A DNA stretch of 45,381 bases from Saprospiraceae bacterium (GTDB lineage: Bacteria; Bacteroidota; Bacteroidia; Chitinophagales; Saprospiraceae): assembly GCA_013214355.1 (NCBI GenBank), contig JABSSL010000057.1, positions 1 to 45,381 of the forward strand. Reading direction: 5' to 3'. Position 1 is the stretch's first letter. Each line of letters begins with the position of its first letter. The notes below the pieces were generated by a model. That model was not told the DNA's origin. It did not search any database and saw only the letters and a list, made by a program, of their open reading frames with translations. Made by a program: the position numbers and the translations under genes. Shown in pieces: positions 1-7,803 of the stretch.

Positions 1-842
1 TTTCCATTTCCATCGCCAAAGAGTCCACCAATTTGGTTCTTCAACTTATCTGCTTCTGCCTTTTTGCGGGCCTCTTCGGCTCGCTTGGCAGCTTCTTCTG
101 CTTCTCGTTTGCGCTTGGCTTCTTCCGCCGCCTTTTTCTTACGAGCCTCTTCTCTTTTCTTCGCCTCTTCCTTCTTACGCTCTTCTTCTTTCTTTCGCTT
201 TAATGCCAAAGCTTCTGGATCTTCCGTTTTCACCACTTCCTTTTCAGGTTTTGGCTCTTCTCGCACAGGTTCTTCTTCGACTACCTCTTCCTCCTCAACC
301 GTTTCTTCTTCAGTTGTTTCTGGCTCTGGTTCGGGTTGAGCCTCTTCCTCTTCTGCGGAGGCAGCGGCATTCTCATCCCCCTCACCTTGGTCAGGTAAGC
401 CGAGATTTACCAAAATACCTTCTTGGCCAGGGGGTGGATCAGGGAAAGTCAATAACGGCAAAAACGTGATTAAAATGGTGGATACAAATAAGGTAAGAGC
501 GGAATAAAAAGCATATAATTTCGTAATGTCTAACAAAGGGGCCGTGAAAATAATCCAGAAGATGAGAAACCTTCGAGATTTATCCTTTTTGTACTCTTCG
601 GCAGGTTGTATTTGAGGCAATAAACTCAGGAGTGCCAAGGTTATGCGACTGAGTTCTACTCTATGTTCCTCTAAGGTCACAACACCTGCATGATTCTGTC
701 TTTCTATGTACTTATACCTTCTTGCGAGATTTGTCAGTAAATCGCTCTTAGGAAGATGATATAACCCCAATTCAAGAGCTTCCCAGAGCATTCCTTGACG
801 AACATGTGCTCTTATGGCGCTTTCAAGTACTTCTCCTTTCAT
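1..842 (-). CDS. EAD11-like domain fused to TonB-like energy transducer (partial, C-terminus off the window)
   Basis: About 280 codons are visible from the ATG at 840-842; the reading frame is open to the left edge. Residues 1-75 form a helical domain with the pattern of effector-associated domain 11 of bacterial conflict proteins: ESAIRAHVRQG, LWEALELG, DLLTNLARRYKYIERQ, then HRVELSRITLALLSLL. Residues 85-135 hold two hydrophobic stretches. The segment FPDPPPGQEGILVNLG is typical of Bacteroidota TonB proteins just after their membrane helix. A long Pro/Glu stretch and an alternating Lys/Glu/Ala helix follow, then NQIGGLFGDGNG, again as in TonB linkers. The TonB C-terminal domain would lie outside the window, so that part of the call is inferred from the linker. 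Known TonB proteins have one N-terminal membrane anchor and no EAD. The EAD call rests on pattern memory. Confidence 0.72.
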   Translation of the reverse strand, partial: MKGEVLESAIRAHVRQGMLWEALELGLYHLPKSDLLTNLARRYKYIERQNHAGVVTLEEHRVELSRITLALLSLLPQIQPAEEYKKDKSRRFLIFWIIFTAPLLDITKLYAFYSALTLFVSTILITFLPLLTFPDPPPGQEGILVNLGLPDQGEGDENAAASAEEEEAQPEPEPETTEEETVEEEEVVEEEPVREEPKPEKEVVKTEDPEALALKRKKEEERKKEEAKKREEARKKKAAEEAKRKREAEEAAKRAEEARKKAEADKLKNQIGGLFGDGNG

Positions 843-881
843 GGCTGACGTTGCAGGTTTTCTAGAGCAAAATAGGCCTTA

Positions 882-889
882 CAAAATTA
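882..889 (-). promoter_or_regulatory. -7 promoter element for the EAD-TonB gene
   Basis: Read on the minus strand this is TAATTTTG, an exact match to the Bacteroidota -7 consensus TAnnTTTG. It lies about 40 bases upstream of the ATG at 842. No clear -33 TTTG is seen at the usual spacing; the upstream stretch is T-rich. Confidence 0.4.
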
Positions 890-1165
890 TAATAAATTAA
901 AATAAGAAACTTTGTTTGCTTTCGTATTAAACCTAGAACTGATTTCAAACAAAAGAAGTACCAATCCTTTAAATTAAATGTTAGGTGCATCTATGGTAAA
1001 CACCACTTCGGATGGAAAGATGTTTTTGGGGATACCTAGCTATTGTCAGGTGATCTTGCTACCTTCCTTTCTATATACGTTTGACAAAATCTCATTTACT
1101 TAAAGCCACCGTATCTGATGGATAACCTAATGTAAATATTGTCATTTCTAATAGACAGGAAAGAA

Positions 1166-1201
1166 GCCCCCCAGCAGATCGAGCCTGATCAGCAGGAGGG
1201 C
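1166..1201 (-). terminator. Probable terminator of the TPR histidine kinase gene
   Basis: Two 15-base arms (1166-1180 and 1187-1201) pair around a 6-base loop with two mismatches and one G-U pair. On the minus strand the stem is followed by a T-rich tract (TTCTTTCC). It starts about 25 bases after the kinase stop codon. Confidence 0.5.
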
Positions 1202-1224
1202 CGTTCATTCAGATAAGGTCGAAA

Positions 1225-3210
1225 TTAGTTTCTTGGCAAGGAGAAACAAAAGGTACTACCCTGGCCGAGTTTTGACTCAACCCAGATTTCACCACCGTGC
1301 CTTTCCACGATCTTTTTGCAGGTGGCTAATCCGATGCCGGTGCCCTCATATTCCTCCATTTTGTGTAAGCGACTAAACATCCGGAAAATCTTTTCCTTGT
1401 ATTGTTCTTCAATCCCAATTCCGTTGTCCTTGATCTTGAAGGTGTAGTTTTCCCCTTCAGGAACACAATCAATCGAGATCAATGGACTCTTCCCATTTCT
1501 GAACTTAATGCCATTGGCAATAATGTTTTGAAATAACTGGGTTAAATGAGCTGAGTTGCCTTTTACTCGAGGCAGAGCATTTTCATTAATTCTAATGGCC
1601 GCATTTTCATTTCGAATTTGGAAGTACAGATTGGACAAAGCGTTATTTACTACATCTTTAGTCTCTGTCCAATCGGATTCCTGTGGCTTGTTCTCGATCT
1701 GACTATAGGTGAGCAGATCATTCAACAGTTGATCCATTCGCTTGACACCACCCGTTATAAACTCCATGTACTCTTGTCCATTCTTATCAATCACATTATT
1801 ATACCGCCTACGAAGTAGGCTCGTAAAAGAACCAATGGTCCGCAGGGGAGCTCTGAGGTCATGGGAAACGATGAAAGCAAACTTTTGCAGATCTTCATTC
1901 TTTCTGGATAAATCCGTGAACTGTTGATTGATTTCCGCATTTTTCGCTTGCAGCTGGACCTGGAAACGATTCCTGATCACTGACCTGTAAGACATGCCCA
2001 TTAGGCAAACCGTCAAAAAACTCATCGTCCAATAGAAAGTGCTTTTGGATTTCTTGAAACGATTCTCCTGTTTTAGTAGTTGAATTTCATTTTCCTTTTG
2101 GTTCAACTGATATTTAATGTGTGCATTGGAGGCATTCTTGATCATTTCTTCATTCAGTAGGGTTTCCTTCAAATCCATATATTCAGAACTCATACTGAAC
2201 GCTCTACGAAAGTCATTCTGTGCTGAGGCAACCTTAGCCAATCGTTTATACAGGGGCGCCCGTCGTCTATCGGAGTCTATTTCATCAGCTAGGGCCAGGC
2301 CTTCTTGGAAAGCTGCATCGGCTAAGGCGAATCGTTTTTGCTTCATGTAAACATCGCCTAGGTAAATATGACTTCCGATCTGCCCCCATTTATCCTGTAA
2401 CTCCACTTTAATTTGATAACTCTCCTGCAAGGTTTTCAGCGCCTTATCAAATTCCTTCTTCTTCAGGTAGTGCGCTCCTAAATTATGAAGCGCATATGCT
2501 TCTTTGGAACGGATTTTTAACGTTCTAGAAAGCGCCAGGGCATAATTGAGGTACTGGTGGGCCTTGAGCGTATCCCCTAGTCCGGCATAAGTCGGTCCAA
2601 GCGCACTGTAGCAGGATAAAATGGCTTTATCTTTCTTTCGCTCCTCAGCTAATGAAAGTGAGCCTTGGTAATATTTTAGAGCTTGCTGATAATTCTCCCG
2701 ATAAAAAGCGATGGTCCCCAGTTGATACAAGGCCCGTCCAATACCAGCGGAATCTTGAATACTTTCCAAGATCTCAAGTGCTTGTAATTGCAGGCGAGAA
2801 GATTCTTCTTCATTCCCAATCCGCTGATGTACGGCAGCAATGGCGTTTAGGCCCTGAGCCTTTTCCTTGGAAGAGGATTGAATTTGCGGTAATTCGAGAT
2901 AGGAGTGGTAGTAGTCTAAGGCTTCATAATAGCGCTGAAGCTTGAAGTTGGATTTCCCAAGTTGGAATAGCACTTTGGGATAGATTTTACAGTTCTCTTG
3001 GGGTGGCAGTATATCTAATACTGCTTCGTAATTCTCGATCGCAGATTCATAATCTTCTTGCTTAAGCAACTCTTCTCCCTCATCTAGCAGAATCTTGATA
3101 TTGGGATCTGCTACCTCCGTTTGATTGCCCATGTGCAAGTAATCACAGGCAGATAATAGGAGTACAAGGCAAAGAAAGAGTAGGCCATTAACTTTCCATA
3201 GAGTATTCAT
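1225..3210 (-). CDS. TPR-repeat sensor histidine kinase with lipobox-type N-terminus
   Basis: The 661-residue protein begins at the ATG at 3208-3210; the frame extends upstream to a TTG at 3231, but the ATG gives a cleaner signal sequence. The hydrophobic start ends in LLLSAC (Cys 22), a lipobox. Several tetratricopeptide repeats fill about residues 30-345. A coiled coil, a membrane helix near residues 390-410 and a second coiled coil follow. The kinase core has the H-box VSHDLRAPL (phospho-acceptor His about 450), the N-box NIIANGIKF, the G1 motif DNGIGI and the G2 motif GTGIGLA. The TPR part is therefore probably periplasmic and the kinase cytoplasmic. No receiver domain and no adjacent response regulator are seen, so the partner is unknown. 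The architecture is common in Bacteroidota. Confidence 0.93.
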   Translation of the reverse strand: MNTLWKVNGLLFLCLVLLLSACDYLHMGNQTEVADPNIKILLDEGEELLKQEDYESAIENYEAVLDILPPQENCKIYPKVLFQLGKSNFKLQRYYEALDYYHSYLELPQIQSSSKEKAQGLNAIAAVHQRIGNEEESSRLQLQALEILESIQDSAGIGRALYQLGTIAFYRENYQQALKYYQGSLSLAEERKKDKAILSCYSALGPTYAGLGDTLKAHQYLNYALALSRTLKIRSKEAYALHNLGAHYLKKKEFDKALKTLQESYQIKVELQDKWGQIGSHIYLGDVYMKQKRFALADAAFQEGLALADEIDSDRRRAPLYKRLAKVASAQNDFRRAFSMSSEYMDLKETLLNEEMIKNASNAHIKYQLNQKENEIQLLKQENRFKKSKSTFYWTMSFLTVCLMGMSYRSVIRNRFQVQLQAKNAEINQQFTDLSRKNEDLQKFAFIVSHDLRAPLRTIGSFTSLLRRRYNNVIDKNGQEYMEFITGGVKRMDQLLNDLLTYSQIENKPQESDWTETKDVVNNALSNLYFQIRNENAAIRINENALPRVKGNSAHLTQLFQNIIANGIKFRNGKSPLISIDCVPEGENYTFKIKDNGIGIEEQYKEKIFRMFSRLHKMEEYEGTGIGLATCKKIVERHGGEIWVESKLGQGSTFCFSLPRN

Positions 3211-3493
3211 TTTTTGGCATTTTCCTAACAAGGGTGTTAGTAGATTAATTTAATTGGGCTAAAAGATAGTCTCAATGTGTCGCTGAATGTCCAAGGTACG
3301 TATACCCCATTCCTTCGGTTTTCGGTTGCACAAGTAAGGCTTGCTAGTGGAGAGGAAATCCGGAAATCTTGTAAGTGTGGTAGACAAAACTGTGGTGTAT
3401 TTACTATGATATCCGATGGACTTCCATTCTCTCCACTAAGCACATGGCCATACAACCTATCAACTATGGCTTTTTGAGTTCTAGGTGTGACTA

Positions 3494-3652
3494 CTAGTCA
3501 TCGTAGTCAGGAGGGCAACCAGGGCCGGTATCGTCGTCGTCGTCATCATCACGTTCCATCCGTCTTCGACGGCCTCCCTTAATCGCAATCAATTGCTCCG
3601 CTGGCAATTGGAGTTCAATAGATTTACCAAATTCAACTAGTGTTTTTTTCAT
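3494..3652 (-). CDS. GG-leader small peptide A (putative RiPP or secreted peptide precursor)
   Basis: This 52-residue reading frame begins at ATG 3650-3652; an in-frame ATG two codons upstream (3656-3658) is an alternative. The leader MKKTLVEFGKSIELQLPAEQ is followed by LIAIKGG, which fits the GG-Bacteroidales type of natural-product leader: an amphipathic helix ending in a double-Gly cleavage site. The predicted core is RRRRMER, seven Asp, then TGPGCPPDYDD. The paralogue at 3842-4018 has the same leader layout and the same GCPPDYD end, which is the main evidence that both are real genes. The mixed codons for the Arg run argue for selection on protein sequence. No modifying enzyme, C39 peptidase or transporter is adjacent in the window. 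Function is unknown. Confidence 0.75.
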   Translation of the reverse strand: MKKTLVEFGKSIELQLPAEQLIAIKGGRRRRMERDDDDDDDTGPGCPPDYDD

Positions 3653-3841
3653 GATCATTAATGTTTTTGCTAGGAGAAAGCTTGACGCCTTTGGGCAGCT
3701 ATCATTCCTTTAATTGTAATTAATAAATAGGGTGGACGTGGGGCTTCACTTTCTATCCAGACAGGAGGAAAGCTAACGCCAACATGTTGTTACAAAAGCT
3801 TAGTTGAGTTATGGAGGTGTGTGAGATTGTGGTAGTGGTAA

Positions 3842-4018
3842 TTACTCGTCGTAATCTGGTGGGCAGCCAGGATCAAAGTCATCCTGTTGCTGCTGTTGTT
3901 GTTGCTGTCGTCTCCGTCTGCGACGTCTACGCCAACCGCCGCCTTTTACGGCTTTTTGTTCCTCTTCAGTTAGTATTTCCAGGTCTTTCCCGAAAAACTG
4001 AATTTTTTTCGCAATCAT
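3842..4018 (-). CDS. GG-leader small peptide B, paralogue of peptide A
   Basis: The 58-residue peptide starts at ATG 4016-4018; the frame opens further upstream to 4066, but the inner start aligns with peptide A (MIAKKIQFFGKDLE against M-KKTLVEFGKSIE). The leader ends EEEQKAVKGGG. The core is W, eight Arg, eight Gln, then DDFDPGCPPDYDE. The Arg run uses CGT, CGC, CGG, CGA and AGA, and the Gln run mixes CAG and CAA, so these are not pure triplet-repeat expansions. A single Cys is conserved in the tail of both peptides. It lies upstream of peptide A on the same strand, about 190 bases away. I infer a secreted peptide cleaved after GG; whether it is modified cannot be told. Confidence 0.78.
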   Translation of the reverse strand: MIAKKIQFFGKDLEILTEEEQKAVKGGGWRRRRRRRRQQQQQQQQDDFDPGCPPDYDE

Positions 4019-4755
4019 TTTAAACGTATTTATGGGTTTACTAAACTCTATACAATTCGTAGACACCCCCTGGCAAAGACATGTCGTCTCGCCAAAGTCA
4101 AGATGTCGAAGGGCAAAATCTTCCTAGCCTAAGCGGAAGGAAATACCTCCTCGAAGGAATAGTTACATCACACCCAGTATCGCACAGGCACGTATGGCTG
4201 AGCTACACTGATTTCAATCTATTTCACATTTAATTTTACTTTGAGCCTTAGGAAAGACCAATGATACCTTTTGTCGTTGGTTGGATAAAGCTTAGTTGTA
4301 CACACATTAGCTTTCCTGGCCAAAGCCTAAATACTGGTTGGGTTTGTTCATTTTACCTATAGTCGGGGTACTATAACTGGGGGGAGCAAAAAATCTTCAT
4401 GCTACAACAACTATTCGCTGTAGGTATTTTTTCGCAAGATCTATAATCTTGAATTTTTACTTGTAGGTGCAGAGAATTGAGAAGCGAAGTCAAAGCGAGA
4501 TGTAATTCGTCTCATAGTGCATTAGATTTTTATGAATAATGAGTTTGGGTGTAGTTATTTTTAAGTCCATCAAGGAAAATGCTAAAATGCTGTAAGTTAT
4601 TTGACATTTCCCTTTGCTTTTACAAATGTAACAAAAACATATTAAAATAAAAAATATTATAGCTTTTTCTGGGGACAGATGTTTGGGGAGGAAAACAACT
4701 CTATTTGTCTTGTACCTATCTAGAAGCCAATAAGTTGCACAAAATCAAAAAAATA
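4019..4755. other. Long intergenic region, 737 bases
   Basis: This AT-rich divergent spacer lies between peptide B and the small Cys-pair gene. I find no convincing gene. It contains two perfect short inverted repeats: 4358-4375 (TATAGT, 6-base loop, ACTATA) and 4435-4451 (CAAGAT, 5-base loop, ATCTTG, followed by five T at 4454-4458). Either may be an operator or weak hairpin. A TAgcTTTT sequence at 4660-4667 is a poor -7 candidate for the downstream gene. Confidence 0.5.
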
Positions 4756-5043
4756 ATGGGTAAAGCTTTTAAGGTCTATGATATCCACTGTGGACGCTGC
4801 CAAGCCTACATATTAACCTACCATAAACATGGATCTGGTAAGGGGATTATACGGCTTTATTTCCATAATATAATTGAACCAAGTGAATGGTCTAATTTGC
4901 AGAATTCCAGTGACAAAGCTAAGAAGAAGTTGCAGTGTGCAGCTTGTTTGGAGGTATTGGGAAATCCAGTATTGGATAAAGGTAACAAATGGGCTTTTCG
5001 GATGCGCCGAGGCCTATTTCATCGCAAATTGAAGAAGGGGTAA
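4756..5043 (+). CDS. Small conserved hypothetical protein with two Cys pairs (possible zinc ribbon)
   Basis: The ATG at 4756 gives 95 residues beginning MGKAFKVYDIHCGRC; a TTG at 4705 would add 17 residues of unconvincing sequence. The protein has two CxxC pairs, HCGRC near residue 12 and CAAC near residue 65, about 50 residues apart, which would suit a split zinc site. It is basic, mainly at the C-terminus (RMRRGLFHRKLKKG), and has no signal peptide or membrane helix. I recall similar small uncharacterised proteins in Bacteroidota. The next gene follows after 114 bases on the same strand. Function is unknown; nucleic-acid binding is only a guess from the charge and Cys pairs. Confidence 0.72.
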   Translation: MGKAFKVYDIHCGRCQAYILTYHKHGSGKGIIRLYFHNIIEPSEWSNLQNSSDKAKKKLQCAACLEVLGNPVLDKGNKWAFRMRRGLFHRKLKKG

Positions 5044-5157
5044 AATAATTTTTTTCATTTTTTTAACATTTTCTTAAGATTTAACTTGAGTACAAAAGAA
5101 GAATTGTGGTCTTATCCCTGTGTAATTCATTCAGAAAAAATAAAAACCAAAAAGATC

Positions 5158-5838
5158 ATGATTCAGAAATCCTTAAAGTTAGCTTCTCTCTTCTCTCTGC
5201 TAATTGGCTTGACATTTTTATTCTCTTCCTGCGAAAAAGGAGAAACTACTTTATCTGACGACACAGTAGAATATACCACTCAAGCAATTTTTGAGATTCA
5301 GGAGCGTGGTGGTTGTGGCCGCGGAGGTTGTTATGAATTCGTTTTCCCACTTACTATAGAGTTCCCAGACGGTACAACTGCTGAAGCAGAAGATTATGAA
5401 GGCCTTCGCAGTACAATTAGTGATTGGAAGGAAGCCAACCCAGATGCGGAAGAGCGTCCATCACTAAGTTTCCCACTAGATATATTAAGTGAAGATGGTG
5501 AATTGATCACTATTGAATCAAGATTAGAATTACTTCAAGTTAGAAGAGCATGCCGCAGAAGCTTTGGTAACCGCCCACACCATGGCCGTGGAGAAAGATG
5601 CTTCCGTCTTGTATACCCAATTACCATCACCTTCCCAGATGAAACTACTGATATCGTTGATTCTCGTCGCGAGCTTAAAATTGCCATCAGATCCTGGAAA
5701 AGAAATAATCCAGAAGTAGAGGAGCGACCATCATTGACCTACCCATTACAGGTCCAATTGGAGGATGAAACTATTGTCGATGTAGCGAGCAAAGAAGACC
5801 TCCAAGCCTTAAAAGACTCATGTAGCGAAGAAGGATAA
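5158..5838 (+). CDS. Lipoprotein with two tandem copies of one domain
   Basis: The ATG at 5158 gives 226 residues with a signal ending LFSSC (lipobox Cys 25); an upstream TTG at 5086 would bury the signal. The mature part has two related units of about 85 residues. Each begins with a Cys-aromatic segment (CYEFVFPLTIEFPDGTT and CFRLVYPITITFPDETT) and continues through a helix with a W (SDWKEANPDAEERPSL and RSWKRNNPEVEERPSL). Each ends in a strand and a helix leading to Cys (VRRAC and LKDSC). The duplication is plain in the sequence. A Gly/Arg/Cys-rich stretch precedes each unit. Similar lipoproteins are frequent in Saprospiria-type genomes, but I know of no function. A strong terminator follows. 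Confidence 0.85.
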   Translation: MIQKSLKLASLFSLLIGLTFLFSSCEKGETTLSDDTVEYTTQAIFEIQERGGCGRGGCYEFVFPLTIEFPDGTTAEAEDYEGLRSTISDWKEANPDAEERPSLSFPLDILSEDGELITIESRLELLQVRRACRRSFGNRPHHGRGERCFRLVYPITITFPDETTDIVDSRRELKIAIRSWKRNNPEVEERPSLTYPLQVQLEDETIVDVASKEDLQALKDSCSEEG

Positions 5839-5876
5839 TTCTTCGGGTGATTAATAGTCTGCGTTTTTATGGATTA

Positions 5877-5908
5877 GCCTTCCCGGGAGCTCCCGGGAAG
5901 GCTTTTTT
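5877..5908 (+). terminator. Rho-independent terminator after the duplicated lipoprotein gene
   Basis: A perfect 26-base palindrome occupies 5877-5902 (each arm GCCTTCCCGGGAG or its complement) and is followed by six T on the plus strand at 5903-5908. It starts 38 bases after the stop codon. The minus-strand flank is not T-rich, so it acts for the plus-strand gene. Confidence 0.93.
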
Positions 5909-5926
5909 CAGTCGGGATTCTATCTA

Positions 5927-6964
5927 TTATTGTAGGATCAACTTCTTGCTTATAGAGCGTTTACCTTGTTGAATCATAATGAAATACGATCCTTTCATTT
6001 GTGCTCCAATATCGATCCGGTCTCGAAAATCTCCTGTAAATCGACCTAACTCCGTGCGGTATATCTCTGCGCCTCCAGCATTGAAGATGCGAATCGTGGT
6101 ATTACCTTGGGCTGGTAGGTTAAATCGCAACTCGAACAGGCCATTGGTTGGGTTAGGGAATACATTCAGGCGTTCAATTTCCAAATTATTCACCAAAGGC
6201 ATATCTATTCCCTTTTCTTCCTTCATATCAGCTGCTTCGGTTTCCGTCACATTTTCCATGTCAACCTCCATATCTTCTTCTTCCTCGCGCTCCTCTTCAC
6301 ATTTCTTGCTAGCCGCAAGCGATAGTATGGGACGCTTCAGCTGCTCTATCTTACCATTGCGATAGTAGGATACTTCAATCTTGTCCCCCACTTCCCGATT
6401 GTCAATCGCTGCTCCGAGATCATGCCAGTCGTACATAGGAATCTTGTCAATGGCAGTGATTACATCGTTACTCATCAAACCCATTGCCGAAGCGGTGGTG
6501 CAGTCGATCACCTCTACGGGAACACCATTCAGACCTTTCGGTAATTTCTCATGCAAAGAGCTTACCCCCAAAAACGGATCTTCCTCCCGACTTCGTTTTC
6601 TTCTTTCTCCATCCCCTTTAGCACCGATCGCTACTTTCCGGCTTTTCGCTTTTCCGTTTCTAATAAAATTGATCTCGATTTTCTCATTGGGATTCAGTTC
6701 ACGTAGGCGATCTGTCATATTATCATCTTTCGTAAAAGGGACATCATCGAATCCGGTAACGTAGTCGAAAGGTTTCAAGCCCGCCTTATCGGCAGCGGTT
6801 TTGGGAATCACATTAGTAATATAATTACCATAGCGGTTTTCAAACCCGAGTACCTTGGCCTTTTTTTGGGATACATGGTTGGAATGTATACCTAGGAAAG
6901 CACCTTGTTGAGATAAGAGCATGCTGGGCAGGCTCAGCAAACAGAAGAGTAATAACTTATTCAT
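5927..6964 (-). CDS. Secreted double-PDZ protein with type IX secretion sorting domain
   Basis: The 345-residue protein begins with a signal peptide (MNKLLLFCLLSLPSMLLSQ). Two PDZ-like domains follow at about residues 22-115 and 125-215, each with a peptide-groove-like segment (GAFLGIHSNH, PFLGVSSLHE) and the TAADKAGLKPFDYV type of turn. A highly acidic linker rich in Glu, Asp and Met covers about 220-260. Residues 268-345 are a type A T9SS C-terminal sorting domain: NVFPNPTNGLFELRF near its start and KGSYFIMIQQGK...SKKLIL at its end. No protease catalytic motif is present. It is probably exported to the cell surface by the type IX system and acts as a binding or scaffold protein; the ligand is unknown. 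Confidence 0.9.
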   Translation of the reverse strand: MNKLLLFCLLSLPSMLLSQQGAFLGIHSNHVSQKKAKVLGFENRYGNYITNVIPKTAADKAGLKPFDYVTGFDDVPFTKDDNMTDRLRELNPNEKIEINFIRNGKAKSRKVAIGAKGDGERRKRSREEDPFLGVSSLHEKLPKGLNGVPVEVIDCTTASAMGLMSNDVITAIDKIPMYDWHDLGAAIDNREVGDKIEVSYYRNGKIEQLKRPILSLAASKKCEEEREEEEDMEVDMENVTETEAADMKEEKGIDMPLVNNLEIERLNVFPNPTNGLFELRFNLPAQGNTTIRIFNAGGAEIYRTELGRFTGDFRDRIDIGAQMKGSYFIMIQQGKRSISKKLILQ

Positions 6965-7344
6965 AGCAATAGGTTTGGTTTTTCCCGACCCATTTATTTA
7001 GGCATAGCTTTATTGGGTTAGAACCGCCTCACTTAAGGGCCATTCTAAAAGTTGCACCAGGCAATAAACGGTCAAGATTTAATTGAATTTAGTATACATA
7101 CGAAGCAAAGTGGGATTTGGATCTTTTGGAGTGAAAACAAAGTTTTTCTGTTCCTTTTGGAGCTGATCAACTCAAGTTTTGATGACTGAGCACAGAAAGA
7201 GAGATTTTGCAAAAACCCCAATCGGGCACTTGGTTTTACCGCAAAGATCTGACGCATTTGGGCACTGCAGCAGGAATCGCAACTTGCATTGACCAAAAGG
7301 TGTTAAATTTGTGCCTCATTCTTTCATTAAGTATCCCGTGGAGT
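6965..7344. other. Divergent intergenic region, 380 bases
   Basis: This lies between the PDZ gene (minus) and the small membrane protein gene (plus). It contains the promoter at 7284-7311. A longer reading frame for the downstream gene runs through it from 7207, but its translation looks non-coding. I see nothing else. Confidence 0.5.
7284..7311 (+). promoter_or_regulatory. Promoter of the small membrane protein gene
   Basis: TAAATTTG at 7304-7311 is an exact TAnnTTTG -7 element, with TTG at 7284-7286 as a -33 candidate 17 bases upstream. The ATG at 7345 lies 33 bases downstream. The placement supports that start over the longer frame from 7207. Confidence 0.5.
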
Positions 7345-7608
7345 ATGGTAGTCTTAGTAGAAACTATCGGTTGGATAGGATCGATTTTGCTGATAGGAGC
7401 CTTCCTATTAAGCAGCATGGACAAAATATCTACACAATCGCCAGTTTATCAGTTGATGAATCTGATTGGCGGAGTGATGTTGATTCTTAATTCTCTTTAC
7501 TATGGTGCGCTCCCTAGTAGTTTTCTCAATCTAATTTGGTCGGGAATCGCCATATTCTATTTAGCCATCATGATTCGAAAAAACAGAAAGCCCAGGCCCA
7601 CAGCCTAG
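7345..7608 (+). CDS. Small integral membrane protein, CBU_0592-like
   Basis: The ATG at 7345 gives 87 residues with three predicted membrane segments: ETIGWIGSILLIGAFLLSS, YQLMNLIGGVMLILNSLYYG and SFLNLIWSGIAIFYLAIM. The spacing, the GWIG start and the SPVYQLMNLIGG core match the small CBU_0592-type membrane family, whose function is not known. The C-terminus is basic (RKNRKPRPT), suggesting it faces the cytoplasm. It precedes the cytochrome-like gene by about 195 bases on the same strand, so cotranscription is possible but not evident. Confidence 0.8.
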   Translation: MVVLVETIGWIGSILLIGAFLLSSMDKISTQSPVYQLMNLIGGVMLILNSLYYGALPSSFLNLIWSGIAIFYLAIMIRKNRKPRPTA

Positions 7609-7803
7609 ATCACTTTGGACAATGCTGTTGTTTTGGACTGCTTAGCATTATTTTTGGTCGTGCCTGTGCGCGAACACAAATCAGTAGTCGATTTATTCAG
7701 ATATTCTCCTCTAGAATGGGCATTTCTCATTATCTTCAAGTCAGAACAACGAAAAGGCAGTCCTATTCGCGCCTTTATTGCCAACAATTTATACAAGTTT
7801 TCC

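Larger units (their letters stand above)
843..1224. other. Intergenic region, 382 bases
   Basis: The segment separates two minus-strand genes. It holds the putative promoter element at 882-889 and the hairpin at 1166-1201. I see no further gene, RNA or repeat in it. Confidence 0.6.

Noticed and set aside
64-469. Plus-strand frames rich in Ser/Leu opposite the first gene
   Set aside because: They are antisense shadows of the Lys/Glu/Ala/Pro-rich linker of the EAD-TonB gene.
3237-3455. A 72-codon minus-strand frame between the kinase gene and peptide A
   Set aside because: Its translation shows no leader, signal, domain or relation to the two peptides.
3525-3545. A GTC/CAT triplet repeat as a microsatellite
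   Set aside because: It encodes the Asp run of peptide A and mixes GAT and GAC, while the flanks are clearly coding.
7615-7803. The upstream extension of the cytochrome-like gene from a TTG at 7615
   Set aside because: The signal peptide and lipobox begin only after 7804, so the extension would bury them.
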